From assembly GCF_036864975.1 (NCBI RefSeq), contig NZ_CP104311.1, forward strand, positions 2,421,513 to 2,485,512: DNA of 64,000 nt, read 5' to 3'. The translations under genes and the position numbers were made by a program. Under the pieces are notes generated by a model. The model saw nothing but the letters and a program-made list of their open reading frames with translations, had not been told where the DNA came from and ran no database searches. The DNA is from Methylococcus capsulatus (GTDB lineage Bacteria; Pseudomonadota; Gammaproteobacteria; Methylococcales; Methylococcaceae). Of the stretch, positions 1-9,325 are shown one piece after another. Position 1 is the stretch's first letter. Each line of letters opens with the position of its first letter.

Positions 1-2064
1 GATGCCGAGCGCAACATTCTGTATTCCTCGTTTTCGGAGCGTCCCAAGCATCTCGACCCCGCGCGCGCCTACAGTTCCGACGAGAGTCTCATCATTGGCC
101 AGATCTACGAGCCGCTGCTGCAGTATCACTACCTCAAGCGCCCTTATGTCCTGGAGCCGGCGACCGCTGAGGCCTTGCCGGAGATCCGCTATCTCGACGC
201 CAAGGGCCGGCCGCTGCCGCCAGGCGCGCCGGATTCGGCCATCGCCTACAGCGAGTACGACTTCCGCCTGAAACGCGGCATCCGTTTCCAGCCGCATCCG
301 GCCTTCGCCCGCAGCGCGGAGGGCGAGTACCTCTATCACCATCTGAATCCCGAGCAGCTCGCCCAAATCCGGACCTTGGCGGATTTCCCCGAAACCGGTA
401 CCCGGGAACTGACGGCGGAGGATTACGCTTACCAGATCAAGCGTCTGCTGCATCCGGCGCTGCATTCGCCGATCGCGGAACTGATGAAGGAACACATCGT
501 CGGCTTCAAAGCGCTGGGGGACATCCTCGAGCGGGATTATTTCGCCACTCCCAAAGGCCGCTTCTTCGATCTCCGACCTTATACCCTGGAAGGTGTGCGG
601 GTTCCGGACGCTCATCGCCTCGTCATCCGGCTCCATGGCAAATATCCGCAGTTCCGCTTCTGGCTGGCGATGACCTTCTTCGCGCCCATGCCCTGGGAGG
701 CCGACGCCTTCTATGCCCAGCCGGGGCTCATCGAGAAGAACATCACGCTGGACTGGTATCCGGTGGGTTCGGGCCCTTACCTGCTGGCGGAGAACAACCC
801 CAACCGTCGCATGGTGCTGGAACGCAATCCCTATTTCCACGAGGACCGCTATCCGGCCGAGGGCGATCCCGAAGACGGGCCGGCCGGTCTGCTGGCCGAC
901 GCGGGCAGGTTGTTGCCGTTGGTCGACCGGGTGGTCATGATTCTGGAAAAGGAAACGATCCCTTATTGGAACAAGTTCCTGCAAGGCTATTACGATTATT
1001 CCGGCATCGCTTCGGACAATTTCGACCAGGCGGTGCAGGTCGGCAGTTCGGGCAGTCCAGAGCTGACGCCGGAAATGCTGGAGAAGGGCATCCGGCTGGA
1101 GACTTCGGTCGCGGCGTCCGATTACTACCTCGGGTTCAACCTGCGCGACCCGGTGGTCGGCGGACTGGACGAAGCGCACTGCAAGCTGCGCCAGGCGCTC
1201 AGCATCGCCATGGATTACGAGGAATTCATCGCTATCTTCATGAATGGCCGGGGGGTACCAGCGCAAGGCGTGCTCCCGCCAGGCATCTACGGCTACCGGG
1301 AAGGGGAGAAGGGGATCAATCCTTATGTCTACGACTGGGTGGACGGGGCGCCACGGCGCAAAAGCATCGAAACCGCCCGCCGTCTGCTCGCGGAGGCAGG
1401 CTACCCCAACGGCGTCGATGCTGTGACCGGCAAGCCGCTGGTGCTGTATCTCGATCTTTCCACCCACGGCGCAGACGACAAGCCGTTACTGGCCTGGTAC
1501 CGCAAGCAACTGGAGAAGCTCGGCGTACAACTGGTGTTTCGTGCTACCGACTACAACCAGTTCCAGCAAAAGATGGCGGCCGGTAACGCCCAGATCTACC
1601 AGTGGGGCTGGAATGCCGACTATCCCGATCCGGAGAATTTCTTCTTCCTGCTGTACGGGCGCAATGCCAAGGTACCGAATGGCGGCGAGAATGCCTCGAA
1701 CTATGTGAGCGAAGAATTCGACCGCTTGTTCGAACGGATGCGCAACTTGGACGATGGTCCGGAGCGTCTGGCACTGATCGATGCCCTGCAGGAAAAGGTC
1801 CGGCACGATGCCCCTTGGATTTTCGGGCTGCATCCCAAGGGTTTCTCGCTGCATCATGCCTGGTACGGTAATCTCAAGCCCAACCTGATGGCCAACAACA
1901 AACTCAAGTACCTGAAGATCGACGCACGGCAGCGCGCGGCCCGCCGCGCCGAGTGGAACCGGCCGGTGTGGTGGCCGCTGTTGGCGGGATTGGCGCTGTT
2001 GCTCGCGGCCGTCGTTCCGGCCTATCGCAGCTACCGCCACAGGTTGAGGGCTGCTGCTTTATGA
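1..2064 (+). CDS. yejA: Extracellular solute-binding protein of a Yej/Opp-type peptide ABC transporter (5' truncated)
   Basis: Family 5 (peptide/nickel-type) solute-binding protein; its start lies before the window. Reading frame 1 is open from base 1, and 687 residues are visible. It should bind oligopeptides or similar solutes in the periplasm and pass them to the two permeases that follow. Support comes from the family hallmarks (an IGQIYEPLL-type N-terminal region, a DPENFFFLLYG stretch late in the protein) and from the operon. The stop overlaps the next start (ATGA at 2061). Odd: the last 35 or so residues contain a clear hydrophobic helix (visible residues about 657-676) followed by a basic tail, so the protein looks C-terminally membrane anchored, unlike soluble YejA/OppA. 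Family certain, substrate not. Confidence 0.9.
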   Translation, partial: DAERNILYSSFSERPKHLDPARAYSSDESLIIGQIYEPLLQYHYLKRPYVLEPATAEALPEIRYLDAKGRPLPPGAPDSAIAYSEYDFRLKRGIRFQPHPAFARSAEGEYLYHHLNPEQLAQIRTLADFPETGTRELTAEDYAYQIKRLLHPALHSPIAELMKEHIVGFKALGDILERDYFATPKGRFFDLRPYTLEGVRVPDAHRLVIRLHGKYPQFRFWLAMTFFAPMPWEADAFYAQPGLIEKNITLDWYPVGSGPYLLAENNPNRRMVLERNPYFHEDRYPAEGDPEDGPAGLLADAGRLLPLVDRVVMILEKETIPYWNKFLQGYYDYSGIASDNFDQAVQVGSSGSPELTPEMLEKGIRLETSVAASDYYLGFNLRDPVVGGLDEAHCKLRQALSIAMDYEEFIAIFMNGRGVPAQGVLPPGIYGYREGEKGINPYVYDWVDGAPRRKSIETARRLLAEAGYPNGVDAVTGKPLVLYLDLSTHGADDKPLLAWYRKQLEKLGVQLVFRATDYNQFQQKMAAGNAQIYQWGWNADYPDPENFFFLLYGRNAKVPNGGENASNYVSEEFDRLFERMRNLDDGPERLALIDALQEKVRHDAPWIFGLHPKGFSLHHAWYGNLKPNLMANNKLKYLKIDARQRAARRAEWNRPVWWPLLAGLALLLAAVVPAYRSYRHRLRAAAL

Positions 2065-3038
2065 CGGCTTATCTCATCCGCCGCGCGTTGTACGCACTGC
2101 CGCTCCTGCTCGGCGTCAACGTTCTCACCTTCGTGCTGTTCTTCGTGGTCAACAGTCCCGATGACATGGCGCGCATGCACCTGGGTCAGAAGCACGTGAC
2201 TCAGGAGGCGATCGATCTGTGGAAGCACGAACGCGGCTATGACCTGCCCAAGCTCTGGAACGCCGGGGCTGAAGGTACGGCCAAACTGACCGAAACCATT
2301 TTTTTTCAGAAATCGGTGGGACTGTTCCTGTTCCGCTTCGGGCGCTCGGACAGTGGGCGCGACATCGGGGCGGACATCGCCCAGCGGGCCTGGCCTTCGC
2401 TGGCTTTCGCCGTACCCGCCCTGATCTTCGGGCTGCTGGTCCATATCACCCTGGCGGTGGGGCTCGTGTTCTTCCGCCTGACTTACCTGGAATTCTGGGG
2501 CGTCGCGTTATGCGTGGCACTGTTGTCGATTTCCTCCCTGTTCTACATCATCGGCGGTCAGTACCTCATGGGGAAGCTCTTGTTGCTGGTGCCAATTTCC
2601 GGCTATGACGGCGGCTGGAACGCCGTGAAGTTCCTGATCCTGCCGGTACTCATCAACATCGTGGCGGGCGCCGGCTCCGGCGTGCGCTGGTACCGGACGT
2701 TGTTCCTGGAAGAGGTTGAGCGCGATTATGTCCGCACCGCCCGTGCCAAAGGGCTCTCGGAAACCCTGGTGCTGTTTACCCACGTGCTGCGCAACGCACT
2801 GATTCCGATTCTCACCGGCGTGGTGGTCATTCTGCCTTCGCTGTTCATCGGCAGCCTCATCACCGAGTCGTTTTTCGCCATTCCCGGCCTGGGCAGCTAT
2901 ACCATCGACGCCATCGCCCAGCAGGATTTCGCCATCGTGCGCGCCATGGTGTTCCTGGGCTCGGCGCTGTACATCCTGGGGCTGGTACTGACCGACATTT
3001 CCTACACTCTGGCCGACCCGCGCGTGCGCTTGAATTGA
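2061..3038 (+). CDS. yejB: ABC transporter permease, YejB/OppB type
   Basis: Inner-membrane permease of 325 residues. It begins with the usual N-terminal helix (TAYLIRRALYALPLLLGVN) and carries the cytoplasmic coupling (EAA-like) loop around YVRTARAKGLSETLVLFTHVLRN near residues 220-245. The start at 2061 overlaps the stop of the binding-protein gene by four bases, indicating translational coupling. YejB proteins in general have a long loop between the first and second helices, and that is seen here (about residues 30-100). It would form the pore with the downstream permease. Confidence 0.92.
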   Translation: MTAYLIRRALYALPLLLGVNVLTFVLFFVVNSPDDMARMHLGQKHVTQEAIDLWKHERGYDLPKLWNAGAEGTAKLTETIFFQKSVGLFLFRFGRSDSGRDIGADIAQRAWPSLAFAVPALIFGLLVHITLAVGLVFFRLTYLEFWGVALCVALLSISSLFYIIGGQYLMGKLLLLVPISGYDGGWNAVKFLILPVLINIVAGAGSGVRWYRTLFLEEVERDYVRTARAKGLSETLVLFTHVLRNALIPILTGVVVILPSLFIGSLITESFFAIPGLGSYTIDAIAQQDFAIVRAMVFLGSALYILGLVLTDISYTLADPRVRLN

Positions 3039-4426
3039 TGCTGACTCTGTTTTGGACCGATGCCCTGTTTCTGCTGCTGCTCGCCATGTTGGGCGGCCTG
3101 ATCTGGCACAGCCGTCGGCATGAACATCTGCGCCGGCCGTGGCGCAAAGTCGCCCGCAGCCGCAGCGCGATGATTTCGGCGGTGATCCTGGTGGCCTATC
3201 TGTTCATCGCCGTGCTCGATTCGATCCATTTCCTGCCGCGGGACGGCGAGGGCGGAGCCCGGTACAAGACCGAGCCGGTCAGTGTGCTGGACTGGTGTTT
3301 GACGCCGCTACGGACGCGGGTGGAGAAGACCTATTCAGCACCGCTGGCGGTGCAGAGCTACGCCAGGGAAACCCTGCGCCTGGCCGATGGCAGTACGCGC
3401 TGGGACTATCCCCGCCTCAAGTTCGGCGGTGCTCATTTGAAGGATCCGGCGCGGGGGTGGCTGGGAGACGTGCTGCGGACCGGTTTCAAGGGAGCGCTCG
3501 GGGGCATGGGCCTGGGCGCGATTCTGTGCTTCGGGACGGTGCTGCTGATCGCCAGAGTGCGGGAGCTACCGGTGTCCTTCGTGGGTGGCGAGGTGTTCTC
3601 GGGCCAGAGTGAGATTCCCTGGCGCGCCATCCTGGGCACTGTCGTCGCCTTGTGCATCGTCGGCGGGGTGCTTGGCGAGCTGGCGCTCAAATACCACGTG
3701 TTCGGTACCGACAAGGTGGGGGAGGACGTGCTCTATCAAGCGCTCAAGAGCATCCGTACCGGCATCCTGATCGGCACCCTCACCACTTTCGTGACCCTGC
3801 CGCTGTCGCTGCTGCTCGGTGTCCTTGCCGGTTATTGCCGCGGCTGGGTCGACGACCTGATCCAGTATCTCTACACCACCCTGAATTCGATTCCGGGCGT
3901 ATTGCTGATCGCGGCGGCGATCCTGCTCACCCAGGTCTATATGGCCAAACACGAGGAAGAATTCGCCAGCTTGGCCCTGCGTGCAGACCTGCGCCTGCTG
4001 TTTCTGTGCCTGATCCTCGGCATCACGAGCTGGACCGGGTTGTGCCGGCTGTTGCGCGGCGAGACCTTGAAGCTGCGCGAGATGGAATATGTCCAGGCCG
4101 CGCGGGCGCTCGGGGTACGGCAGGGGACGATCCTGCTGCGCCACATCCTGCCCAACGTGTTTCACCTCGTGCTGATCTCGGTGGCGCTCGATTTCAGCTC
4201 GCTGGTGCTGGCCGAGGCCGTGCTGTCCTACGTCAACATCGGTGTCGATCCGACCACCGATTCCTGGGGCAATATGATCAACAGCGCCCGCCTGGAAATG
4301 GCCCGCGAGCCGCCAGTGTGGTGGTCGCTCACCGCAGCCTTCGCATTTATGTTCGCCCTGGTGCTGGCGGCCAATCTGTTCGCCGACGCGGTGCGCGACG
4401 CCTTCGATCCACGCCGGGCCGACTGA
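3038..4426 (+). CDS. yejE: ABC transporter permease, YejE/OppC type
   Basis: Second membrane subunit of the same importer, 462 residues. The ATG at 3038 overlaps the previous stop (TGATG); a TTG one codon upstream is also possible. The first half contains an N-terminal helix, a second helix near the conserved RSRSAMISAVILVAYLFIAV segment and a large periplasmic region. The second half holds the permease core with a coupling loop near MEYVQAARALGVRQGTILL (about residues 348-367). It is much longer than OppC (about 300) and also longer than E. coli YejE (about 340), with additional hydrophobic segments between residues 140 and 215. Confidence 0.9.
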   Translation: MLTLFWTDALFLLLLAMLGGLIWHSRRHEHLRRPWRKVARSRSAMISAVILVAYLFIAVLDSIHFLPRDGEGGARYKTEPVSVLDWCLTPLRTRVEKTYSAPLAVQSYARETLRLADGSTRWDYPRLKFGGAHLKDPARGWLGDVLRTGFKGALGGMGLGAILCFGTVLLIARVRELPVSFVGGEVFSGQSEIPWRAILGTVVALCIVGGVLGELALKYHVFGTDKVGEDVLYQALKSIRTGILIGTLTTFVTLPLSLLLGVLAGYCRGWVDDLIQYLYTTLNSIPGVLLIAAAILLTQVYMAKHEEEFASLALRADLRLLFLCLILGITSWTGLCRLLRGETLKLREMEYVQAARALGVRQGTILLRHILPNVFHLVLISVALDFSSLVLAEAVLSYVNIGVDPTTDSWGNMINSARLEMAREPPVWWSLTAAFAFMFALVLAANLFADAVRDAFDPRRAD

Positions 4427-4439
4427 AGGAGCCTTATAG

Positions 4440-5282
4440 GTGTACCGAACCCTGATCCATACCGCCCGCCTTGCCGATGCCGATGCGGCAAGCATCCTGG
4501 CGGCGATCCCCGGCCGGCTCGAGGCCCGGGGTAGACACTGGCTGCTGAGGCATGAGCGGCCGGCCGAACGCGAAGCCGTCGAGACGCTGCGCACTTCGCT
4601 CCGTCTGGACATCAATCCGCTGCCGCGGGGCTTCGAGGGCGCAGCCACCGGCTTGCTGGTCACCGACATGGACTCCACTCTGATCGCCATCGAGTGCATC
4701 GACGAGCTCGCCGACCGCGCCGGTCAGCGACAAGCGGTGGCAGCGATCACCGAGGCGGCAATGAACGGCGAGCTGGACTTCGCTCAAGCTCTGCAGCGCC
4801 GGGTTGCCTTGCTCGAAGGACTGCCGGTTTCGGTGCTGGAGGCGGTCTACGCCGAAAAGGTCGTGCTCAACCCCGGAGCGGAGTCGCTGGTCGCCGCCTG
4901 CCGGCGCCATGGAGTTCGCATTGCCCTGGTATCGGGCGGTTTCGACTTCTTCGTCGACCGGCTGAAGGACAGGCTCGGACTGGACTTCGCCCTCGCCAAC
5001 CGGTTGGAATCGCGCGGTGGTTTCCTGACCGGCCGTATCGAAGGGCCGGTCTGCGGTGGGGCAGAGAAGGCCGGCTTTCTGCTCAGCCTGTGCCGGCGGC
5101 TGGGGCTTACGCCGGCGGCCTCCATCGGTCTGGGCGACGGGGCCAACGACGCCAGGCTGCTCGGGGTCGCGGGATTGGGCGTGGGTTACCGGCCCAAACC
5201 GGCCCTGCGGGCCGTCGCCGACGCGGTGATCGAACACGCCGACTTGGCCGCCGTCAGCGATTTTCTGGAAAACACGCGATGA
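4440..5282 (+). CDS. serB: Phosphoserine phosphatase
   Basis: HAD-superfamily enzyme for the last step of serine synthesis, L-phosphoserine to L-serine plus phosphate. The catalytic DxDST motif is at residues 76-80 (TDMDSTL). The SGGFDFFVDRLKDRLGLDFA segment and the GLGDGANDARLL motif supply the other HAD motifs. It starts with GTG 14 bases after the yejE stop, with a clear ribosome site (aagga at 4426-4430), and its stop overlaps the next start (ATGA at 5279), so it is a full member of the transporter operon. The N-terminal 65 residues look like a shortened version of the ACT-like region of longer SerB proteins. Confidence 0.93.
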   Translation: MYRTLIHTARLADADAASILAAIPGRLEARGRHWLLRHERPAEREAVETLRTSLRLDINPLPRGFEGAATGLLVTDMDSTLIAIECIDELADRAGQRQAVAAITEAAMNGELDFAQALQRRVALLEGLPVSVLEAVYAEKVVLNPGAESLVAACRRHGVRIALVSGGFDFFVDRLKDRLGLDFALANRLESRGGFLTGRIEGPVCGGAEKAGFLLSLCRRLGLTPAASIGLGDGANDARLLGVAGLGVGYRPKPALRAVADAVIEHADLAAVSDFLENTR

Positions 5283-6901
5283 GCAGCCCCCTGCTGCAGG
5301 TGGAGAACCTCAAGGCCGGCTTCGTCCAAGGCGGACAGATGACCAAGGCCGTCGGCGGCGTGTCCTTCGCCATTGAACGGGGTGAAACCTTTGCCCTCGT
5401 CGGCGAATCCGGCTCTGGCAAATCGGTGACGGCGCTCTCCGTGCTGCGCCTCTTGCCGCAGAACGGACGGATTCTCGACGGCAAGGTGACCCTCAAGGGC
5501 CGGAACCTGTTCGCCCTGCCCGAGATGGCGATGAGCTCGGTGCGGGGCAGGCGCATCGGCATCGTCTTCCAGGACCCGCAGAGTTCGCTCAATCCGGTCA
5601 TGAGCATCGGCCAGCAGGTCGGCGAAGTGCTGCGGCTGCACAAACGGCTCAACGGCGGCGCGCTCAAGGCACGGGTGATCGAATTGCTGGGCTTGGTCGG
5701 TCTGCCCCGGCCTGAACGGCATTTCGCCGAATATCCGCATCAGCTTTCCGGTGGCATGCGCCAGCGCGTCATGATCGCCATCGCCCTGGCGGGCGAGCCG
5801 GATCTCCTGATCGCCGACGAACCGACCACGGCGCTGGACGTCACGGTACAGGCGCAGATCCTCGAGCTGCTCAAGCGCCTGCAGCGGGAAACCGGCATGG
5901 CGTTGTGGCTGATCACCCACGACCTCGGCATCGTCCACGACTTGGCGGACCGCATCGCGGTAATGCGTAACGGCCTGATCGTCGAAGAGGCCCGCCGGGA
6001 TGATTTCTTCAGACAGCCTGAGCATCCTTACAGCCGCCAGTTGCTCGATGCCTTGCCCAGACTGAGCGATTGCGTCGGGCGCGAGCCGGTAGCTCAGGAC
6101 CGACGTTCCTTGCTGGAGGTCAGCGATTTCAAGGTACACTATCCGATCCGCAAAGGGCTGTTCCAGCGCGTGGTGGGTCATGTGCGGGCAGTGGACGGCG
6201 TGTCCTTCAGCCTTCGGGCGGGGGAAACCTTGGCTCTGGTGGGCGAATCCGGTTGCGGCAAGACCACTCTGGGCAAGGGTATCCTCAATCTGATCGATTC
6301 CTCCGGCGGAAGGGTCGAATTCGACGGCACCGACATCACCGCCGCCCGCGGCGAGCAGCGCCGCATGCTGTGCCGGGCCATGCAGATCGTTTTCCAAGAC
6401 CCGTATGCCGCGATGAATCCGCGCATGATCGTGGGCGACATCATCGAAGAAGGGATGAAGGCAGTGATGCCGCAGCTGAGCGCCGGGCAGCGCCGCAGGC
6501 GGGTGGAGTCCCTGCTGGAATCGGTGGGTTTGAGCCCGGAAAGCCGGCTGCGCTATCCCCACGAATTCTCCGGTGGTCAGCGCCAGCGCATCTGCATTGC
6601 CAGAGCCCTGGCGGTCGAACCGCGTCTCATCGTTTGCGATGAACCGACCAGCGCACTGGACGTCTCGGTCCAGTTCCAGATCCTGGAACTGCTCAAGGAT
6701 CTTCAGAAGAAAGAAAAACTCAGCTATCTGTTCATCACCCACGACCTCGGCGTAGTCGCCGACATCGCCCACCGGGTCGCCGTCATGTACCGCGGCCGGA
6801 TCGTCGAAACCGGGCCGACCGAACAGGTGCTGCTGCGGCCGGAGCATCCGTACACCCGGTCCTTGCTCGAGGCATTGCCCGGGCTGCGGAAAGCGTCTTA
6901 G
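5279..6901 (+). CDS. yejF: Duplicated ABC transporter ATP-binding protein, YejF type
   Basis: 540 residues with two complete ATPase modules. Module 1 has Walker A GESGSGKS (about residue 41), signature SGGMRQR (about 158) and a DEPTTALDV Walker B. Module 2 has Walker A GESGCGKT (about 321), signature SGGQRQR (about 431) and DEPTSALDV. Each module ends with the oligopeptide-type C-terminal extension ([16 protein letters not shown]). A fused double ATPase is the diagnostic feature of YejABEF (microcin C/peptide) importers and of some Opp/Dpp relatives. It overlaps serB by four bases. It powers import through the two permeases encoded before serB. Confidence 0.93.
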   Translation: MSSPLLQVENLKAGFVQGGQMTKAVGGVSFAIERGETFALVGESGSGKSVTALSVLRLLPQNGRILDGKVTLKGRNLFALPEMAMSSVRGRRIGIVFQDPQSSLNPVMSIGQQVGEVLRLHKRLNGGALKARVIELLGLVGLPRPERHFAEYPHQLSGGMRQRVMIAIALAGEPDLLIADEPTTALDVTVQAQILELLKRLQRETGMALWLITHDLGIVHDLADRIAVMRNGLIVEEARRDDFFRQPEHPYSRQLLDALPRLSDCVGREPVAQDRRSLLEVSDFKVHYPIRKGLFQRVVGHVRAVDGVSFSLRAGETLALVGESGCGKTTLGKGILNLIDSSGGRVEFDGTDITAARGEQRRMLCRAMQIVFQDPYAAMNPRMIVGDIIEEGMKAVMPQLSAGQRRRRVESLLESVGLSPESRLRYPHEFSGGQRQRICIARALAVEPRLIVCDEPTSALDVSVQFQILELLKDLQKKEKLSYLFITHDLGVVADIAHRVAVMYRGRIVETGPTEQVLLRPEHPYTRSLLEALPGLRKAS

Positions 6902-6915
6902 CGCGGTTCTCATCC

Positions 6916-7305
6916 ATGTTGGCCAGTCTCAAATCCCGGGCCCGCCACCTCAAGGCGGAAACCTTCGCGCTCTATCTGGCCGCGCGCCATCCGGCGACTC
7001 CGTGGTACGCGAAGCTGCTGGTCGCAGGCGTCGTGGCCTATGCCTTCAGCCCGATCGATCTGATCCCGGACTTCGTACCCATCCTCGGCTATCTGGACGA
7101 CCTGGTGCTGATCCCCTTAGGCATCCTGCTTGCCCTCAGGCTCATACCGCCGCCGGTGCTGGCGGAATGCCGGGCCAAGGCGGCGGAAATGGCGGTGAAT
7201 GGCCGGCCGGTGAGCCGCGCCGCCGGCTTCGTGGTCGTCGGCATCTGGCTGGTGCTTGTCGTGCTGGGGTTGCTGTGGGTTCAAATACGCCGCCCCGTAC
7301 AATAA
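6916..7305 (+). CDS. DUF1232 (YkvA-like) small membrane protein
   Basis: 129 residues. The DUF1232 core ([20 protein letters not shown], about residues 41-60) is unmistakable, followed by a hydrophobic helix and a second C-terminal membrane helix (about residues 102-122). The function of this family is not established; members are small membrane-associated proteins. It starts 14 bases after yejF and may be co-transcribed with it. It is the last normal-looking gene before the degraded island, and base composition becomes clearly AT-richer right after its stop. Confidence 0.85.
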   Translation: MLASLKSRARHLKAETFALYLAARHPATPWYAKLLVAGVVAYAFSPIDLIPDFVPILGYLDDLVLIPLGILLALRLIPPPVLAECRAKAAEMAVNGRPVSRAAGFVVVGIWLVLVVLGLLWVQIRRPVQ

Positions 7306-7435
7306 ATTTGTCATCAAAAAAATTATATTCCATGTCGATTGGGCTGCAGAAGTATGGAGTTGGCTAGCTGGCACACCAAATGCTTATAACCCGGCATCCG
7401 TAAGAAATCTTGCGCAATATATATGGGGAACTGAC
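7306..7435. other. AT-rich junction segment upstream of the hsdR remnant
   Basis: About 130 bases that are much richer in A and T than the surroundings (runs such as aaaaaaattatattcc and gcaatatatatgggg). They separate the DUF1232 stop from the first recognisable hsdR codons. The hsdR frame is open through it, but the translation matches nothing I know from HsdR, so I read it as foreign or rearranged DNA, possibly one edge of an acquired island. Confidence 0.4.
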
Positions 7436-8445
7436 CTGAACACCCAATCCAAGGAAACCGACGCCCGCATCCTGATCGATGATCAGTTGCGCGCTGCCGG
7501 CTGGAATCCGGCCGACAAGTCGCCCGTGCTGACCGAAGTCAGTGTTTCCGGCGGCCACCACGTCGCAGAGCCGGCTGCGCAATCGACCGTCCTCAACACT
7601 GCGGATGGCGACACGATTCCCACCGGTCGGGCGGATTACGTACTGCTCGATCAGCGCGGCCGTCCGCTGGCCATCATCGAGGCCAAGAAACAGACCATTC
7701 AGCCTTACACCGCCAAGCAACAGGCCCTGCCTTACGCCAAGCAGATCGGTGCGCCGTTCATCTTCCTTACCAATGGCGAACTGATCTATTTCTGGGACTA
7801 TCAGAACGACGACGCACGCATCGTCAATTCGTTTTTCTCCCGCCGCGACCTGGAGCAACTGGTGCACATGCGCGCCGAGCGCAAGCCCCTGGCCACGGTG
7901 CCAATCCCCGACACTTATCTGCGCCAAGGCGAAACCCGCACGCTGCGTCCCTACCAGAAAGAGGCGATGCAGGCACTCGACCGCACGGTCGAACTCGGCA
8001 AGCGCCGCTTCTTGATCGAACCCCCCCACCGGTTGCGGCAAGACCGAGCTGATCGCCCTTTACTTGAAGCGGCTGGTGCAGGCCGGGCAGGCCGAGCGCA
8101 TCCTTTTCCTGGTAGACCGCGATCAACTCGCCAAGCAGGCCATCGAAGCCATCCAGGATTTGCTGCCAAGCTATTCCAGCTATTGGCTCAAGCCCGGCAT
8201 CGTGCGGCAGGAAAAGCAGATCACCGTCTGCCTGCTACAGACCATGATCGGCCGCTATCAGGAATGCACCAGCGGATATTTCGATGTCGTCGTGGCCGAC
8301 GAGTGTCACCGCTCCATCTACGGCGCCTGGCAGACCGCGCTCACCCATTTCGACGCGCTGCACATTGGCCTGACGGCCACGCCGGCCATCTATATCGAGC
8401 GCAACACCTTCCAGTTCTATCGCTGCAAGGACGATACGCCCGACT
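7436..8445 (+). pseudogene. hsdR: Type I restriction enzyme R subunit, N-terminal remnant
   Basis: HsdR homology begins at NTQSKETDARILIDDQLRAA, where an ATG would be expected but the codon is CTG (7436). The nuclease domain follows, with the GRADYVLLD...LAIIEAKK pattern of the PD-(D/E)xK site and then a QALPYAKQIGAPFIFLTNG segment. The helicase starts at LRPYQKEAMQALDRTVELGK, but a run of seven C (8021-8027) shifts the frame exactly inside Walker A. Dropping one C restores PPTGCGKTEL. The DECH box (VVVADECHRS) and GLTATPA motif lie in the shifted frame. Homology stops near CKDDTPDL; the rest of the helicase and the C-terminal assembly domain are missing. Not functional as a restriction enzyme. 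Confidence 0.85.
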
Positions 8446-9097
8446 TGGAGCCACTGGCGCTTCAAGAGCGGCACGGAGCTGCGCGACTTCATCCGCGCGA
8501 CGAGGTTTTCCCCTACATGGCTTCGCTCGCCAAGGATGAGCCGGAGTGGCCGAGTACTTCCGCGATGCCGTGCTGGAAGATCGTCGATTCCAACGTGCTC
8601 AAGCAGGTCATCGACGAGCTCGACAGCTTCGAATTCCGCAAGCTCGGTCCGGATGTGAAGGGTGACATCTTCGAATGTTCAGAAAGCCCGCCTCCGACAC
8701 CGCCAAGCGGGGTGGATAAGGTCTGGTTCTACGAGGTCAGGAACGACGGCTACGACCCGGACAAGATCGCCGGCGGCGGCCGCGTCGAGACGCCGGAGAA
8801 GAACGACATTCCCGACCTGCTCACGCACTGGAAGGCCTACAAGGCCGGCGGCTTCGCCGCCCCGCTCGGACTGGAAGCCAACACCCTGCTGCCGCACGGT
8901 AGCGAGGAACCGACTTGCTGGTGGGTGAGCCGCGAAAAGCTTACCTGATGCCGGCTACAACCTGGGCGCCGGCCAGTGGAAGCCGCGCGTGGCGGAAAAG
9001 ACCAGCGACGAAGACCCGCGCGCTGGTGGCCGAGGTGCTGGAGGATTACTGCAAGGTGGTGGCGGGATTGGAAAAATTGATGACTGAACTTGAATGA
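8446..9097 (+). pseudogene. hsdM: Type I restriction-modification methylase (HsdM) remnant, internally deleted and frameshifted
   Basis: Directly joined to the hsdR piece. N-terminal HsdM-like text appears in alternating frames (WRFKSGTELRDFIR, then DEVFPYMASLAKDEPE, then IVDSNVLKQVIDELDSFEF and DVKGDIFE). The whole catalytic core with the S-adenosylmethionine and NPPY motifs is then missing, and sequence resumes at the C-terminal part (VWFYEVRNDGYDPDKIAGGG, NDIPDLLTHW, CWWVSREKLT). A one-base insertion near 8946 gives a stop; another frame continues with the tail ALVAEVLEDYCKVVAGLEKL to 9097. At least four indels plus a large deletion mean it cannot encode an active methylase. Confidence 0.8.
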
Positions 9098-9109
9098 AGA
9101 GGTCGATGT

Positions 9110-9325
9110 ATGAATCAGCAAACCTACACCGCTGTGGTCCAGCAAAGCGAAGGCTGGTGGATTGGCTGGATCGAGGAACTTCCCGGTGTCAACGCCCAGG
9201 AAACCACGTATGAAGCACTGCTCGACAGCCTGAGGGTTTGTCTGGCCGAATCCATCGAAATGAACCGCCAGGACGCCCTCGCCGCAGCCGGGCCGAATTA
9301 CCGGGAAGAGGTCATTACCCTGTGA
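9110..9325 (+). CDS. hicB: HicB-family antitoxin
   Basis: 71 residues with the HicB fold pattern: the YTAVVQQSEGWWIGWIEELP strand-turn-strand, PGVNAQETTYEALLDSLRVCL and a following helix. It is short and lacks an obvious C-terminal DNA-binding domain, like the small HicB type often found with type I restriction genes. The start is preceded by gaagaggtc. The gene order here is antitoxin first, toxin second, with a four-base overlap (GTGA), so the toxin is probably made only by coupled translation. Unlike the neighbouring hsd remnants it is intact. Confidence 0.85.
   Translation: MNQQTYTAVVQQSEGWWIGWIEELPGVNAQETTYEALLDSLRVCLAESIEMNRQDALAAAGPNYREEVITL

Noticed and set aside
5186-6913. 575-codon minus-strand open frame opposite yejF
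   Set aside because: Typical antisense shadow of a high-GC gene; Gln/His-rich translation, no motifs, and both strands cannot encode the clear double ATPase.
7270-7295. tRNA T-loop-like sequence GGTTCAAATACGCC
   Set aside because: The flanking bases do not pair as a T-stem, and it is the coding end of the DUF1232 gene. No acceptor or anticodon arms are near, so it is not evidence for a tRNA or an attachment site.
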